Under the pieces are notes generated by a model, which was given only the letters and a program-made list of their open reading frames with translations, was not told where the DNA came from and made no database searches. From assembly GCF_019800005.1 (NCBI RefSeq), contig NZ_JABGCL010000001.1, positions 62,001 to 126,000 on the forward strand: a stretch of 64,000 nt of DNA, in the 5' to 3' direction. Positions 1 through 9,363 of this stretch are shown here, piece after piece. The DNA is from Geminicoccus harenae (GTDB lineage: Bacteria; Pseudomonadota; Alphaproteobacteria; Geminicoccales; Geminicoccaceae). The translations under genes were made by a program, and so were the position numbers. Positions within the stretch are counted from its first letter, which is position 1, and each line of letters opens with the position of its first letter.

Positions 1-312
1 ATCGCGCGCAGCGGTGCTTCCACCGTGGCCGAGGTCACCGCCTGCGGCCGCCCGGCGCTCTATGTGCCCTATGCCCATGCCGCCGACGACCACCAGTACG
101 CCAACGCCATGCGGGTCGCCGAGGCGGGCGGGGCGGTGACCCTGCGCGAACTGGCCGCGTCGCCGGAAACGCTCGCAGACGCCATCACCTCGTTGGTGAA
201 CAATCCGGTGCTGCTCGACGGGATGGCCAGGGCCACCCGGTCGATCGCGCGACCGGATGCGACGCAGGCGCTCGCCGACCTGGTACTTTCCGTTGCGGAG
301 CCAAGACCGTGA
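1..312 (+). CDS. murG: MurG, UDP-GlcNAc:lipid I GlcNAc transferase (3' end only)
   Basis: The first 103 codons in frame 1 are the C-terminal end of MurG, the inner-membrane-associated glycosyltransferase that converts lipid I to lipid II. The fragment opens with [11 protein letters not shown] and continues into [17 protein letters not shown], the conserved donor-nucleotide binding region of the GT-B C-terminal domain. The gene begins before the window, so its start and acceptor domain cannot be judged. The stop TGA (310-312) overlaps the GTG start of murC, as expected for translationally coupled dcw genes. Identification is firm from motif and context. Confidence 0.93.
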   Translation: MARSGASTVAEVTACGRPALYVPYAHAADDHQYANAMRVAEAGGAVTLRELAASPETLADAITSLVNNPVLLDGMARATRSIARPDATQALADLVLSVAEPRP

Positions 313-1721
313 AGTTCCTGCCGCAGGATGTAGGCATCATCCATTTCATCGGGATTGGCGGGATCGGCATGTCCGGCATCGCGGACGTGCTCCATCACCT
401 GGGCTATCGCGTGCAGGGCTCCGACCAGTCAGCCAGCGCCAATGTGCGCCGGCTGCAGGAGCAGGGCATCCGCGTGGCGATCGGCCATCGGGCAGCGAAT
501 CTGGGCGAGGCGGCCGTCGTCGTGTTCAGCTCCGCCGTGAGAGCTGACAACCCGGAAATGATCGAGGCGCGAGCCCGGCGCCTGCCGGTGGTGCGCCGGG
601 CCGACATGCTGGGCGAGCTGATGCGCCTCAAATCGGCGATCGCGATCGCCGGCACACACGGCAAGACCACCACCACCTCGCTGGTGGCGGCATTGCTGGA
701 TGCCGCCGGCCTCGACCCCACCGTGGTGAACGGCGGCATCATCAACGCCTACGGCACCAATGCCCGGGTCGGTGCCGGCGACTGGATGGTGGTGGAGAGC
801 GACGAGAGCGACGGCAGCTTCCTGCGCCTGCCGGCCACGATCGGCGTGGTGACCAACATCGATCCCGAGCACATGGAGCATTACGGGACGTTCGAGGCGG
901 TGCGCGACGCCTATTACAGCTTCGTCGAGCGGCTGCCGTTCTACGGTTTCGCAGCACTCTGCCTGGACCATCCCGAGGTCCAGGCGCTGATCGCCCGGAT
1001 CACCGACCGCCGGGTGGTCACCTACGGCTTCAGCCCGCAGGCCGACGTGCGCGCGACCAGCCTGTCCATCGAGCCCGGCGGCTCGACCTTCGACGTGACG
1101 GTGACCCGGCGGGGCGGCCGACCGCTCCAGCTCGACGGCATGTTCCTGGCGATGCCCGGCCGGCACAACGTCCAGAACGCGCTGGCGGTGATCGCGATCG
1201 CCGAGGAGCTCGGCATCGACCATGCCGCGACCCGCAAGGCGCTCAGCTCCTTTGGCGGGGTCAAGCGCCGCTTCACCATCACGGGCAAGGTCAACGGGGT
1301 GACGGTGGTCGACGATTACGGCCACCATCCGGTCGAGATCCGCGCGGTGCTGGCGACCGCGCGCCAGGCGACCAAAGGCCGGGTGGTCGCGATCGTCCAG
1401 CCGCACCGCTACTCGCGGCTGGCCTCGCTGTTCGACGAGTTCTGCGGCTGCCTGCACGATGCCGACACCGTGCTGATCACCCCGGTCTATGCCGCCGGCG
1501 AGGCGCCGATCGAGGGGGCGGACCGGGATCGGCTGGTGGCCGGCATCCAGGCCCGCGGCCATCGCGACTGCCGGCCGATCGAGGGGCCGGACGGGCTGGC
1601 CGATCTGGTGCGCTCGATCACCGAGCCGGGCGACCTAGTGGTGTGCCTGGGGGCCGGCACGATCACCGGCTGGGCCAATGCGCTCCCGGCCGAGATGGCT
1701 GCCTTGGCCGAGGCCGCCTGA
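309..1721 (+). CDS. murC: UDP-N-acetylmuramate--L-alanine ligase MurC
   Basis: Adds L-Ala to UDP-MurNAc in the cytoplasm, using ATP. The 470-residue length is normal. The N-terminal nucleotide-binding motif GIGGIGMS lies at residues 15-22, and the ATP P-loop GTHGKTTTT at about 115-123. The central [10 protein letters not shown] and later QPHRYSR stretches are typical of MurC. The start is GTG at 309, inside the murG stop (GTGA overlap). Its stop overlaps the murB ATG in TGATG. It is co-transcribed with the surrounding dcw genes. Confidence 0.97.
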   Translation: MKFLPQDVGIIHFIGIGGIGMSGIADVLHHLGYRVQGSDQSASANVRRLQEQGIRVAIGHRAANLGEAAVVVFSSAVRADNPEMIEARARRLPVVRRADMLGELMRLKSAIAIAGTHGKTTTTSLVAALLDAAGLDPTVVNGGIINAYGTNARVGAGDWMVVESDESDGSFLRLPATIGVVTNIDPEHMEHYGTFEAVRDAYYSFVERLPFYGFAALCLDHPEVQALIARITDRRVVTYGFSPQADVRATSLSIEPGGSTFDVTVTRRGGRPLQLDGMFLAMPGRHNVQNALAVIAIAEELGIDHAATRKALSSFGGVKRRFTITGKVNGVTVVDDYGHHPVEIRAVLATARQATKGRVVAIVQPHRYSRLASLFDEFCGCLHDADTVLITPVYAAGEAPIEGADRDRLVAGIQARGHRDCRPIEGPDGLADLVRSITEPGDLVVCLGAGTITGWANALPAEMAALAEAA

Positions 1722-2623
1722 TGGTCGACTGGCGCGACCAGCTACCCATGGTGCAGGGCGAGTTGCGCCGGGACGTGGCGTTGAGCGGGCTGACCTGGCT
1801 GCGGGTCGGCGGCCCGGCGGACGTCCTGTTCAACCCCGCCGACGGGGACGACCTGGCGGCCTTCCTGCGGGCATTGCCGCCCGAGGTGCCGGTGCTGCCG
1901 GTAGGCGTGGGCTCGAACCTGCTGGTGCGCGACGGTGGCATCCGCGGCGTGGTGGTGCGGCTGGGCGGGCCGCTCGCCAGGGTGGTGGCCGAAGGGACCA
2001 CGCTGGTGGCCGGCGCCGGTGCCCTCGACCAGAACGTGGCGCGCGCCGCCCAGCGCGCGGGTCTCGCCGGCATCGAGTTCATGATCGGCATTCCCGGCAC
2101 GATCGGCGGGGCGGTGCGCATGAACGCCGGCGCCTTCGGCGGCGAGACCGCCGAGCGCCTGCTCTGGGCGGAGATCGTCGGGCGCGACGGCAGGATCCGC
2201 CGGCTGGCGAAGACCGAACTCGGCCTGTCCTACCGGCGCTCGAGCCTGCCCGAGGGGGCGATCGTGCTCCGCGCTGCGTTCGGCCTCCAGCCGGACGACC
2301 CGGCGGCGATCCTCGCGCGCATGGACCGGATCCGGGCCGAGCGCGAGGCGGCCCAGCCCTTCCGGGTCGCGACCGGCGGCAGCACGTTCAAGAATCCCGA
2401 GGCGGGCCGGGCCTGGCAGCTCGTGGACGAGGCCGGCTGCCGCGGCCTGGCGCACGGCCAGGCGATGGTCTCGGACAAGCACTGCAATTTCCTGATCAAC
2501 CGCGGCGGTGCTTCGGCCAAAGAGGTCGAGGAACTGGGCGAGATCGTCCGGCAGCGTGTCCTGGCGCAAAGCGGGGTGGCACTGGCCTGGGAGATCGTGC
2601 GGGTCGGGGAGGAGGGGCCATGA
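1721..2623 (+). CDS. murB: UDP-N-acetylenolpyruvoylglucosamine reductase MurB
   Basis: FAD and NADPH-dependent reductase that makes UDP-MurNAc. The 300-residue protein has the FAD-binding PVGVGSNLLVRDGG region and GIEFMIGIPGTIGGAVRMNAG. Its C-terminal GSTFKNPEAGRAWQLVDEAG holds the region with the catalytic serine and glutamate. ATG 1721 is chosen because it sits in a TGATG overlap with murC; a longer in-frame extension upstream would run through murC. The stop overlaps the ddl start (ATGA). Confidence 0.96.
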   Translation: MVDWRDQLPMVQGELRRDVALSGLTWLRVGGPADVLFNPADGDDLAAFLRALPPEVPVLPVGVGSNLLVRDGGIRGVVVRLGGPLARVVAEGTTLVAGAGALDQNVARAAQRAGLAGIEFMIGIPGTIGGAVRMNAGAFGGETAERLLWAEIVGRDGRIRRLAKTELGLSYRRSSLPEGAIVLRAAFGLQPDDPAAILARMDRIRAEREAAQPFRVATGGSTFKNPEAGRAWQLVDEAGCRGLAHGQAMVSDKHCNFLINRGGASAKEVEELGEIVRQRVLAQSGVALAWEIVRVGEEGP

Positions 2624-3549
2624 GCCGCTGGAAGGCCAAGACGGTCGCCGTCCTGCTGGGCGGGCGGTCGGCCGAGCGCGAGGTCAGCCTCGTGTCGGGC
2701 AAGGCCTGTGCCGACGCTTTGGACGCGGCCGGGTTCCGGACGGTCCGGATCGACGCCGCCGACCGGCTGGTCGAGCGGCTGGTCGAGCTGCGGCCCGATG
2801 TCTGCTTCAACGCCCTGCACGGCCGGTTCGGCGAGGATGGCCGTGTTCCGGGCCTGCTCGACCTCTTGGGCATCCCCTACACCCATTCCGGCGTGCTGGC
2901 GTCTGCCCTGGCAATGGACAAGCCGCAGGCCAAGCGGGTGTTCCGGGCGGTCGGGCTGCGCTGCCCGGAAGGAGTGGAGACCAGCTATGCCGAGCTGGTC
3001 GAGCACGGCGCGCCGATTCCTGGCCCGATCGTGGTGAAGCCCGCCTGCGAGGGCAGCTCGGTGGGCGTGCTGATCGCCCCGGACGGCGACATCGCCGCAC
3101 TCGCCCGGCGCAATGACGTCGATCCCGGGCAGCGGCTGATGGTCGAGGCCTATGTCCGGGGCCGCGAGCTGACCTGCGGCGTGCTCGACGACCGGGCACT
3201 GGCGGTCACCGAGATCGTGCCGCGCGACGGGTTCTACGACTATCGCGCGAAATACACTTCCGGTTTCGCCGACCATGTCGTGCCGGCCGATCTGCCGCCT
3301 GAAGTGTATGCCTGCGCGCTCGACTGGTCGCTGCGGGCCCATCAGGCCTTGGGCTGCCGCGGGACGAGCCGCTGCGACTTCCGCTGGGATCCGGACCAGC
3401 CGGGCACGGATGGTCTCCATCTGCTGGAAATCAACACCCAGCCCGGGATGACGCCGCTCTCGCTCCTGCCGGAGCAGGCGGCCGCCTGCGGGATCCCGTT
3501 TGGTGAACTGGTGCAGCGCCTGCTGGAGAGTGCCCGATGCGACACCTGA
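2620..3549 (+). CDS. ddl: D-alanine--D-alanine ligase
   Basis: ATP-grasp ligase that makes the D-Ala-D-Ala dipeptide of peptidoglycan. The protein has 309 residues. Near the N-terminus VAVLLGGRSAEREVSL is diagnostic. The ATP-grasp lysine region is PIVVKPACEGSSVGV, and Mg-binding residues are in LLEINTQPGMTPLS (Glu270, Asn272). The ATG at 2620 overlaps the murB stop by four bases. The 3' end runs 13 bases into ftsQ, so expression of the two is probably coupled. Confidence 0.96.
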   Translation: MSRWKAKTVAVLLGGRSAEREVSLVSGKACADALDAAGFRTVRIDAADRLVERLVELRPDVCFNALHGRFGEDGRVPGLLDLLGIPYTHSGVLASALAMDKPQAKRVFRAVGLRCPEGVETSYAELVEHGAPIPGPIVVKPACEGSSVGVLIAPDGDIAALARRNDVDPGQRLMVEAYVRGRELTCGVLDDRALAVTEIVPRDGFYDYRAKYTSGFADHVVPADLPPEVYACALDWSLRAHQALGCRGTSRCDFRWDPDQPGTDGLHLLEINTQPGMTPLSLLPEQAAACGIPFGELVQRLLESARCDT

Positions 3550-4379
3550 GCCGCACCGCTGTCCGGATCCGTACCCTGCGCCGCGCCCGGCGCCGGCCGC
3601 GCTGGCTGCGCCCGCTGCTGATCACGGTGGCGGTCGCGTTCACCCTCGGCGGGGCCTTGCCCGCCCTGTGGATAACTTATGGAAAAACCCATGTCGGCCC
3701 GCTGCTGGCCGCGCTCGAGGGGAGCTGGCGCTCGGCAAGTGCCGCGTCTGGCCTGATTGTGCAGAAACTTTCCAGTGACGGGAGAGTGCGGACTTCTGTG
3801 GATGAATTGAGGACGGTCCTTGATGACCTCCGCGGCTCCAATATACTTGTGGTTGATATCGATCAGGTTCGTGAACGTATAGAGGAGCTTCCCTGGGTGA
3901 AGTCCGCCTCCGTCCATCGTCGGCTTCCGGACACCTTGCATGTCAGCCTGGAGGAGCGGGCCCCGCTGGCGCTCGCCGAGGCGGACGGGCGGAGGCTGGT
4001 GCTGATCGACGAAGACGGCCAGCCGGTCAAGGTCGCCGACCTGCGGCCGTTCGCCGACCTGCCGACTGTGGCCGGCGAGGGCGCCCAGCGCCATGCCGGC
4101 GAGCTGCTGGCCCTGGTCCGCTCCGAGCCTTCGCTCTACAGCCGGGTGTCGGGCGCCTACCGGGTGGGTGACCGCCGCTGGAACGTGTGGATCGACGGGA
4201 GGATCGAGGTGCGGCTGCCGGAGGACGATGCGGCGGGTGCCTGGCACAAGCTGGCGCGCGTGCAGGCCGGCAGCGGCCTGCTCGACAAGGCGATCGTGGC
4301 CCTGGACATGCGGGCGACCGGCGGCGTGGTGGTGCGGGCCGACCCGCGGGTCACCGCCGGCAGCGGGGAGGGTGCCTGA
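3537..4379 (+). CDS. ftsQ: Cell division protein FtsQ
   Basis: Bitopic divisome protein that links cytoplasmic FtsA/FtsZ to the periplasmic septal synthases. The 280-residue protein has a very basic cytoplasmic tail (about residues 1-25), one membrane span (about 26-48) and a POTRA domain (about 90-155). The POTRA domain includes the conserved ELPWVKSASVHRRLPDTLHVS stretch, and a beta-rich FtsQ domain follows. It overlaps ddl by 13 bases and ftsA by one base. Bases 3660-3900 are clearly more AT-rich than the flanking genes and contain a perfect DnaA-box sequence. Confidence 0.94.
   Translation: MRHLSRTAVRIRTLRRARRRPRWLRPLLITVAVAFTLGGALPALWITYGKTHVGPLLAALEGSWRSASAASGLIVQKLSSDGRVRTSVDELRTVLDDLRGSNILVVDIDQVRERIEELPWVKSASVHRRLPDTLHVSLEERAPLALAEADGRRLVLIDEDGQPVKVADLRPFADLPTVAGEGAQRHAGELLALVRSEPSLYSRVSGAYRVGDRRWNVWIDGRIEVRLPEDDAAGAWHKLARVQAGSGLLDKAIVALDMRATGGVVVRADPRVTAGSGEGA
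3667..3675 (-). promoter_or_regulatory. DnaA-box-like 9-mer inside ftsQ
   Basis: TGTGGATAA is the exact complement of the DnaA-box consensus TTATCCACA. An 8-of-9 match, TGTGGATGA, lies at 3797-3805. Both fall in the AT-richer part of ftsQ. DnaA is known to regulate division genes in some alphaproteobacteria, but one perfect 9-mer in 64 kb can occur by chance, so a function is only a possibility. Confidence 0.3.
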
Positions 4380-5674
4380 TGGCCGTCACCCTCGACCGCC
4401 ACCCTCTGCCCGCGGGCGGCTTCGACCAGGGCCAGAACAGCCGGATCCGCGCGGTGGTCGACGTCGGCACCAGCAAGTTCGGCTGCTGGATCGTCCGGGC
4501 GCGCCGCTCGGGCGGCTTCGAGCTGTGCGGCAAGGGCTACCAGGCCGCGGACGGGATGCGCAGCGGCGAGATCGTGGACGGCGACGATGCCGAATTGGGC
4601 ATCGCCGCGGTGGTGCACGAGGCGGAGCAGGCGGCCGGCGAGGAACTGCGCGACGTGGCGGTGGTCACCAGCGGCGGCAGCCCGCTGTCCAGCCATGGCC
4701 GGGTCGAGGTCCCGCTCTTCGGGCGCGCGGTCGACCGCTCCGACATGGCCCGCGCACTGGATGCCGCCAGGCGCCAGCTCGACCGGCCCGGCCGCTCGAT
4801 CCTCCATCTGGTGCCGCTGGAAGTCTCGATCGACGGCAGCCGGCCGCTCCGGGACCCCACGGGCATGCGCGGCGAGAGCCTGCAGGTGCTGGCTCATGCG
4901 GTCAGCATCGACAGCCGCCACGTGGCGCAGCTCCGCGCCTGCCTGGACGGCTGCCACCTGGACGTGGCCAGCGTCGTTGCCGCGGGCTATGCGTCCGGCT
5001 GGTCGGTCACCACCCAGGAGGAGCGCGAGCGCGGCGTGCTGGTGCTGGACCTGGGCGCCGGCGTGTCCTGCGTCGCCCATTTCTTTGGCGGCCGCCTGGC
5101 CCTGCTCGCCTCGGTACCCTATGGCGGCGAGCACATCACCGCCGACCTGGCTCATGGCCTCGCCACCCAGCGCACTCATGCCGAGCGGATCAAGTCGCTC
5201 TACACCAGCGTGCAGGCGCGCCATGGTGATGCCGACCAGCGGATCGCGGTGCCGCATGTGGGCGACCCGGACGGCTGGCCGTCCGGCGAGGTCGCCCGCT
5301 CCCGCCTGACCGAGATCGCCCGGCCGCGCGTCGAGGAGATCCTGGAGCTGGTCCGCTCCCGGCTGAAGGAGCATGCCGAGCTGTTCCGGACCATGCCGCC
5401 GTCTGGCCTGGTGCTGACCGGCGGTGCGTCGCGGATCGAGGGGCTGGTCGAGCTGGTCGACGAGATGTTCGGCCTGCCCGTGCGCTTCGGCCGGCCCGAC
5501 CGGATCCGGTCGGGGGAAGTGTTCGAGTGCGAGCCCTGCGCCAGTGCTGCCAATGGCGCACTGGCCTTGTGCCGGGGCGAGGACGGTGGCCAGGGTTGGC
5601 GCGGCGAGGCTTCCGGAAGCCCGATCGGCCGGGGCTGGTCGCGGTTCCGCAAGTGGCTGCGTGAGAATTTCTAG
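4379..5674 (+). CDS. ftsA: Cell division protein FtsA
   Basis: Actin-like ATPase that tethers FtsZ polymers to the membrane. The protein has 431 residues. The phosphate-1 motif VDVGTSKFGCWIV lies near residue 25. The phosphate-2 region is VLVLDLGAGVSCVAHF, and the adenosine-binding motif is LVLTGGASRIEGL. The last residues, around SRFRKWLRENF, form a basic amphipathic helix, the usual membrane-targeting sequence. ATG 4379 overlaps the ftsQ stop. A 106-base gap follows before ftsZ. Confidence 0.95.
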   Translation: MAVTLDRHPLPAGGFDQGQNSRIRAVVDVGTSKFGCWIVRARRSGGFELCGKGYQAADGMRSGEIVDGDDAELGIAAVVHEAEQAAGEELRDVAVVTSGGSPLSSHGRVEVPLFGRAVDRSDMARALDAARRQLDRPGRSILHLVPLEVSIDGSRPLRDPTGMRGESLQVLAHAVSIDSRHVAQLRACLDGCHLDVASVVAAGYASGWSVTTQEERERGVLVLDLGAGVSCVAHFFGGRLALLASVPYGGEHITADLAHGLATQRTHAERIKSLYTSVQARHGDADQRIAVPHVGDPDGWPSGEVARSRLTEIARPRVEEILELVRSRLKEHAELFRTMPPSGLVLTGGASRIEGLVELVDEMFGLPVRFGRPDRIRSGEVFECEPCASAANGALALCRGEDGGQGWRGEASGSPIGRGWSRFRKWLRENF

Positions 5675-5780
5675 GGGTTGGACGGACCGGAGCGCCTGAG
5701 GGGGGCGGGCCGGACGTGATGGCAGACGAACAGTGGTGCCCCCGTGCCTGCGCGAGAGGACGGGAGGGGTGGAGGACCAG

Positions 5781-7304
5781 ATGACGATCAACTTGACCAT
5801 GCCGGTGGCCCATGACCTGAAGCCCAGGATCAGCGTGGTCGGGGTCGGCGGCGCCGGTGGCAATGCCGTCAACAACATGATCACCGCCCATCTCGAGGGG
5901 GTGGAGTTCGTCGCCTGCAACACCGACGCCCAGGCGCTGGACCGCTGCCTCACCGATCGCAAGATCCAGCTCGGCAACACCGTGACCCACGGCCTGGGTG
6001 CGGGCGCTCGCCCCGAGATCGGCCGGGCCGCCGCGGAAGAGGCGCGCAACGAGATCATCGACGCGCTGTCCGGCAGCCACATGGTGTTCATCACCGCCGG
6101 CATGGGCGGCGGCACCGGCACGGGTGCGGCCCCGGTCATCGCCAAGGCCGTCAAGGAGCAGGGCATCCTGACCGTCGGCGTGGTCACCAAGCCCTTCCAG
6201 TTCGAGGGCGGCTACCGTGCCCGCCTGGCCGAGAGCGGCATCGAGGAACTGGAGCAGTGGGTCGACACGCTGATCGTGATCCCCAACCAGAACCTGTTCC
6301 GCATCGCCAACGAGCGCACCACCTTCACCGAGGCCTTCCAGATGGCCGACCAGGTGCTGCACATGGGCGTGCGCGGGGTCACCGACCTGATCGTCATGCC
6401 GGGCCTGGTCAACCTGGACTTCGCCGACATCCGCACCGTCATGTCCGAGATGGGCAAGGCGATGATGGGTACCGGCGAGAGCGAGGGCGAGCGCCGCGCC
6501 ATCGAGGCCGCCGAATCGGCGATCTCCAACCCGCTGCTCGACGAGGTGTCGATGAAGGGGGCGCGCGGCGTCCTCATCAACATCACCGGCGGCCCGGACA
6601 TGACGCTGTTCGAGGTCGATGCCGCGGCCAACCGGATCCGCGAGGAGGTCGACACCGACGCCAACATCATCTTCGGCTCGACCTTCGACGAATCGATGCA
6701 GGGCAAGATCCGCGTCTCGGTGGTCGCCACCGGCATCGCCATGCAGGAGCGCAAGCGCCGTGTGCAGCCGGGTGCGCATGAAGCCGCCGCCGGCAGCACC
6801 GCCCCGGCCGCCTCGCCGCTGCGCTTCCAGCCCCAGGCTCCCCGCGGGATCGCCCAGGCCTACCCGACGCTCCGCGCCACCCCCCAGCCCGCGCCCACCA
6901 CCGCCCAGGCGGTGGACGCCCATATCCGGGCGATGACGGTACGCGGCGGTGCCGGTGCCGAGGCGGAGCCTGAGCGGGCCGACGCCTATGCGCCGCCCGC
7001 CGCTGCCGAGCCCGATGCCGGCTATGAGCAGGCCGAGCGCGAGTACGAGACGGCCGGTGCCGACCAGCATGCCATCGGGCGGCCCCGCAACCTGTCCGGC
7101 CTCGGCCGTGCGGAGGACCGGCTGAGCAACCTGTTCAGCAAGATGAGCAAGGGCCTGGGCTTCGGTGGTGAGGCGCAGGGCGGCGAGCAGCGGGGCGACA
7201 ACGCCCATCTGCGCTGGGAGCAGTCCGGCTCCAACAGCGCTGCGGGCGGCGACCCGGTCGCCGAGATCCCTGCCTTCCTTCGTCGTGACCGCACAAGGAC
7301 TTGA
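5781..7304 (+). CDS. ftsZ: Cell division GTPase FtsZ
   Basis: Tubulin homologue that forms the Z-ring. The protein has 507 residues, longer than E. coli FtsZ (383). The tubulin signature [12 protein letters not shown] is at about 107-118. The GTPase core ends near residue 330. A long Ala/Pro/Glu-rich linker follows, and then the conserved C-terminal peptide EIPAFLRR that binds FtsA. ATG 5781 is preferred over an in-frame upstream start because GGAGG lies five bases before it and the protein then begins directly ahead of the conserved [15 protein letters not shown]. Confidence 0.97.
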   Translation: MTINLTMPVAHDLKPRISVVGVGGAGGNAVNNMITAHLEGVEFVACNTDAQALDRCLTDRKIQLGNTVTHGLGAGARPEIGRAAAEEARNEIIDALSGSHMVFITAGMGGGTGTGAAPVIAKAVKEQGILTVGVVTKPFQFEGGYRARLAESGIEELEQWVDTLIVIPNQNLFRIANERTTFTEAFQMADQVLHMGVRGVTDLIVMPGLVNLDFADIRTVMSEMGKAMMGTGESEGERRAIEAAESAISNPLLDEVSMKGARGVLINITGGPDMTLFEVDAAANRIREEVDTDANIIFGSTFDESMQGKIRVSVVATGIAMQERKRRVQPGAHEAAAGSTAPAASPLRFQPQAPRGIAQAYPTLRATPQPAPTTAQAVDAHIRAMTVRGGAGAEAEPERADAYAPPAAAEPDAGYEQAEREYETAGADQHAIGRPRNLSGLGRAEDRLSNLFSKMSKGLGFGGEAQGGEQRGDNAHLRWEQSGSNSAAGGDPVAEIPAFLRRDRTRT

Positions 7305-7493
7305 GGCTACCGGCTGCCACGCCCCTTGAAGCTGGGTGCTGTAATAATCGGTAACCAACTGTGAGTGGCGGCGAGGGTCACCTCTGCTTATCTCGATGGT
7401 GCCCGGTGCTGCCTGATCCGGCGGGGCCGGCCCTGAACCAGGGTCGGAGCCTGCCGGGATGGCACCCGGATCGTCGAGAGCGGAGCAAAGTTA

Positions 7494-8486
7494 GTGATCA
7501 TCGCAGGCAGCCAGCGTGATGAAGTCGGCAACCAGGACCTGGGGGTCCGGGCCAGCCGCAGCGCACGGGCGCAGCGTACGATCGCGCACCGGATCGGTTG
7601 CGTCGGCATCGGCCTGCATGGTGGCCGCAAGGTTTCCCTGAACCTGCTGCCGGCCGCGCCCGATACCGGGATCATGTTCGTCCGCACCGACCTGCCCGGC
7701 CGCCCGGTGATCCCGGCCGTGGCCGACCGCGTCGGCGACACCACCATGTGCACCGCCCTGGTCGGGCCCGACGATGTCAAGGTCGCCACGATCGAGCATC
7801 TGATGGCGGCCCTGGCGCTGGCCGAGATCGACAATGTCACGGTCGAGCTGGACGGCCCGGAAGTGCCGATCATGGACGGCAGCGCCGCGCCGTTCCTGTT
7901 CCTCCTGGAATGTGCCGGCGTGCGTGAGCAGGACCGGCCGCTCCGGCGGATCGAGGTGATCAAGCCGGTGGTGGTGGAAGCCGCCGGCAAGTTCGCCCGG
8001 CTGGATCCGGCCCCCTTCACCAGCTTCTCCGCTTCGATCGACTTCGCCCACCCCGCGGTCGGCACCCAGTCCCTGTCTCTGCCGTTCGAGCCCGGCCGCC
8101 TCGCGCGCGTCCTCGGGCCGGCGCGGACCTTCGGCTTTGCCGCCGACATCGAGCAGTTGCGCGCCATGGGCTTGGCCCGGGGCGGCTCGCTCGACAATGC
8201 GGTGGTGGTGGGCCCCGAAGGCGTGCTGAACCCGGGCGGGCTGCGCTTTCCCGACGAGTTCGTCCGGCACAAGCTGCTGGATGCGGTGGGCGACACCTAT
8301 CTGGCGGGTGCGCCGATCGTCGGCCGCTGGACCGGGCACCGGGCCGGCCATGCCCTCCATGTGAAGCTGATCCGCGCACTCCTGGCCGACCGCTCGGCCT
8401 GGCGCTATGTCGAGGATCTCGACGCCGAGCAGGGCCTGGACGACGCGCAGCACGCCGCTGCCCAGCCGGTCGCCGCCTCCGCCTGA
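7494..8486 (+). CDS. lpxC: UDP-3-O-acyl-N-acetylglucosamine deacetylase LpxC
   Basis: Zinc enzyme for the committed step of lipid A synthesis. The 330-residue protein has the Zn ligand His102 in TIEHLMAAL, and His259 and Asp263 in HKLLDAVGD. The catalytic C-terminal histidine lies in GHRAGHALH. The start used is GTG 7494; it may lie a few codons downstream, since homology begins near residue 28 (RTIAHRIGCVGIGLH). A 189-base gap after ftsZ suggests its own promoter, though none is obvious. Its presence shows the organism makes LPS. Confidence 0.95.
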   Translation: MIIAGSQRDEVGNQDLGVRASRSARAQRTIAHRIGCVGIGLHGGRKVSLNLLPAAPDTGIMFVRTDLPGRPVIPAVADRVGDTTMCTALVGPDDVKVATIEHLMAALALAEIDNVTVELDGPEVPIMDGSAAPFLFLLECAGVREQDRPLRRIEVIKPVVVEAAGKFARLDPAPFTSFSASIDFAHPAVGTQSLSLPFEPGRLARVLGPARTFGFAADIEQLRAMGLARGGSLDNAVVVGPEGVLNPGGLRFPDEFVRHKLLDAVGDTYLAGAPIVGRWTGHRAGHALHVKLIRALLADRSAWRYVEDLDAEQGLDDAQHAAAQPVAASA

Positions 8487-8567
8487 GGCCGGCCCCGGGC
8501 AGCGACAACTTGGCCCAAACCTGCGCGCCCTGGTGGCGATGCAGCCTCCGTTTCGACGTGATAGAGC

Positions 8568-9332
8568 ATGCGCACGCCGGCCATTCTTTCCGGATGGCCG
8601 CCGGAGCGGGGAGCGTGCGTGCTGCGGGGCTGGTTCGTCGATCGTCATTTCTACACGCGTGACCGGTCGGGCCGCGGCCGCTACGCCACCTTCACCCGTA
8701 CCGCCCAGATCCGCCTGGCATCGGCCGCCCTGGGGCTGGTGCTCCTGACCCTGCTGCTGGCCGTGATCGTCGTCTGGGACCGGCTCGGCCCCTCCGGCGC
8801 GACGGCCACCGCATCCTCCGGCCTGGTCCCGGCGCTGGCGACGGAGCATGGCGGGGACGACGAGATCCTGGCGTTGCGCGCGGCCCTGGCGGAAAGCCGG
8901 GAGAAGCGGGCGGAGCTCGCCGCCGCGGTCGAGAGCCTGGAGCGGCGGCTGTCTGCACTGACCGAGGCGGCACCCGACCAGGCGGCCGAGCTGGACCGGC
9001 TGCGGCAGGAGCATGACGCTGCGGTGCAGCGCGCGCTTGCCGCAGAGATCGAGCGCGACGCCGCCATCGCCGAGCACGAACTGGCCCTGTCCGCACAGCT
9101 GACGGCCGAGGCCCGCGCGCTGGAGCACGAGCGTGATCTGGCCAGCCGCGCACCGATCGACCCGGCCAGCGTGCCGGACCGCATCCGGGCGCTGGAGCTG
9201 GAGCTGGAACTCGTGCGTGCCGATGTTGCGGCCGACGAACCCTCTTCCGACGAGCCCCCGTCGGACGAGCCGAATGATGTTGCACCGCCGTTGCCTGAAT
9301 CGCCGCCGGACCTAGAATCCGGCGGACCCTGA
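8568..9332 (+). CDS. Membrane-anchored coiled-coil protein resembling the N-terminus of M23 endopeptidases
   Basis: The 254-residue protein has a short basic cytoplasmic part containing DRHFYTRDRSGRGRYATF, then one membrane span (about residues 48-70). A predicted periplasmic coiled coil rich in Ala, Glu and Arg follows (about 95-215). The tail is rich in Ser, Asp, Glu and Pro. The first 70 residues resemble the start of alphaproteobacterial M23 peptidases (the region before the coiled coil), but no HxxxD or HxH peptidase motif is present. GTG 8619 is an alternative start. A structural or regulatory role at the envelope is inferred from its position beside dcw genes; the function is unknown. 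Confidence 0.7.
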   Translation: MRTPAILSGWPPERGACVLRGWFVDRHFYTRDRSGRGRYATFTRTAQIRLASAALGLVLLTLLLAVIVVWDRLGPSGATATASSGLVPALATEHGGDDEILALRAALAESREKRAELAAAVESLERRLSALTEAAPDQAAELDRLRQEHDAAVQRALAAEIERDAAIAEHELALSAQLTAEARALEHERDLASRAPIDPASVPDRIRALELELELVRADVAADEPSSDEPPSDEPNDVAPPLPESPPDLESGGP

Positions 9333-9363
9333 GCCGTTACTCCTGCCGGCCCTCCTGGACGAG

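Noticed and set aside
1678..2619. An in-frame extension of about 310 codons upstream of ddl
   Set aside because: It lies in murB in another frame, and ATG 2620 in the ATGA overlap gives a normal-length ligase.
7305..7493. Possible promoter or terminator between ftsZ and lpxC
   Set aside because: TAATAAT and a short CCCTG/CAGGG stem are present, but no -35 at proper spacing and no T-tract were found.
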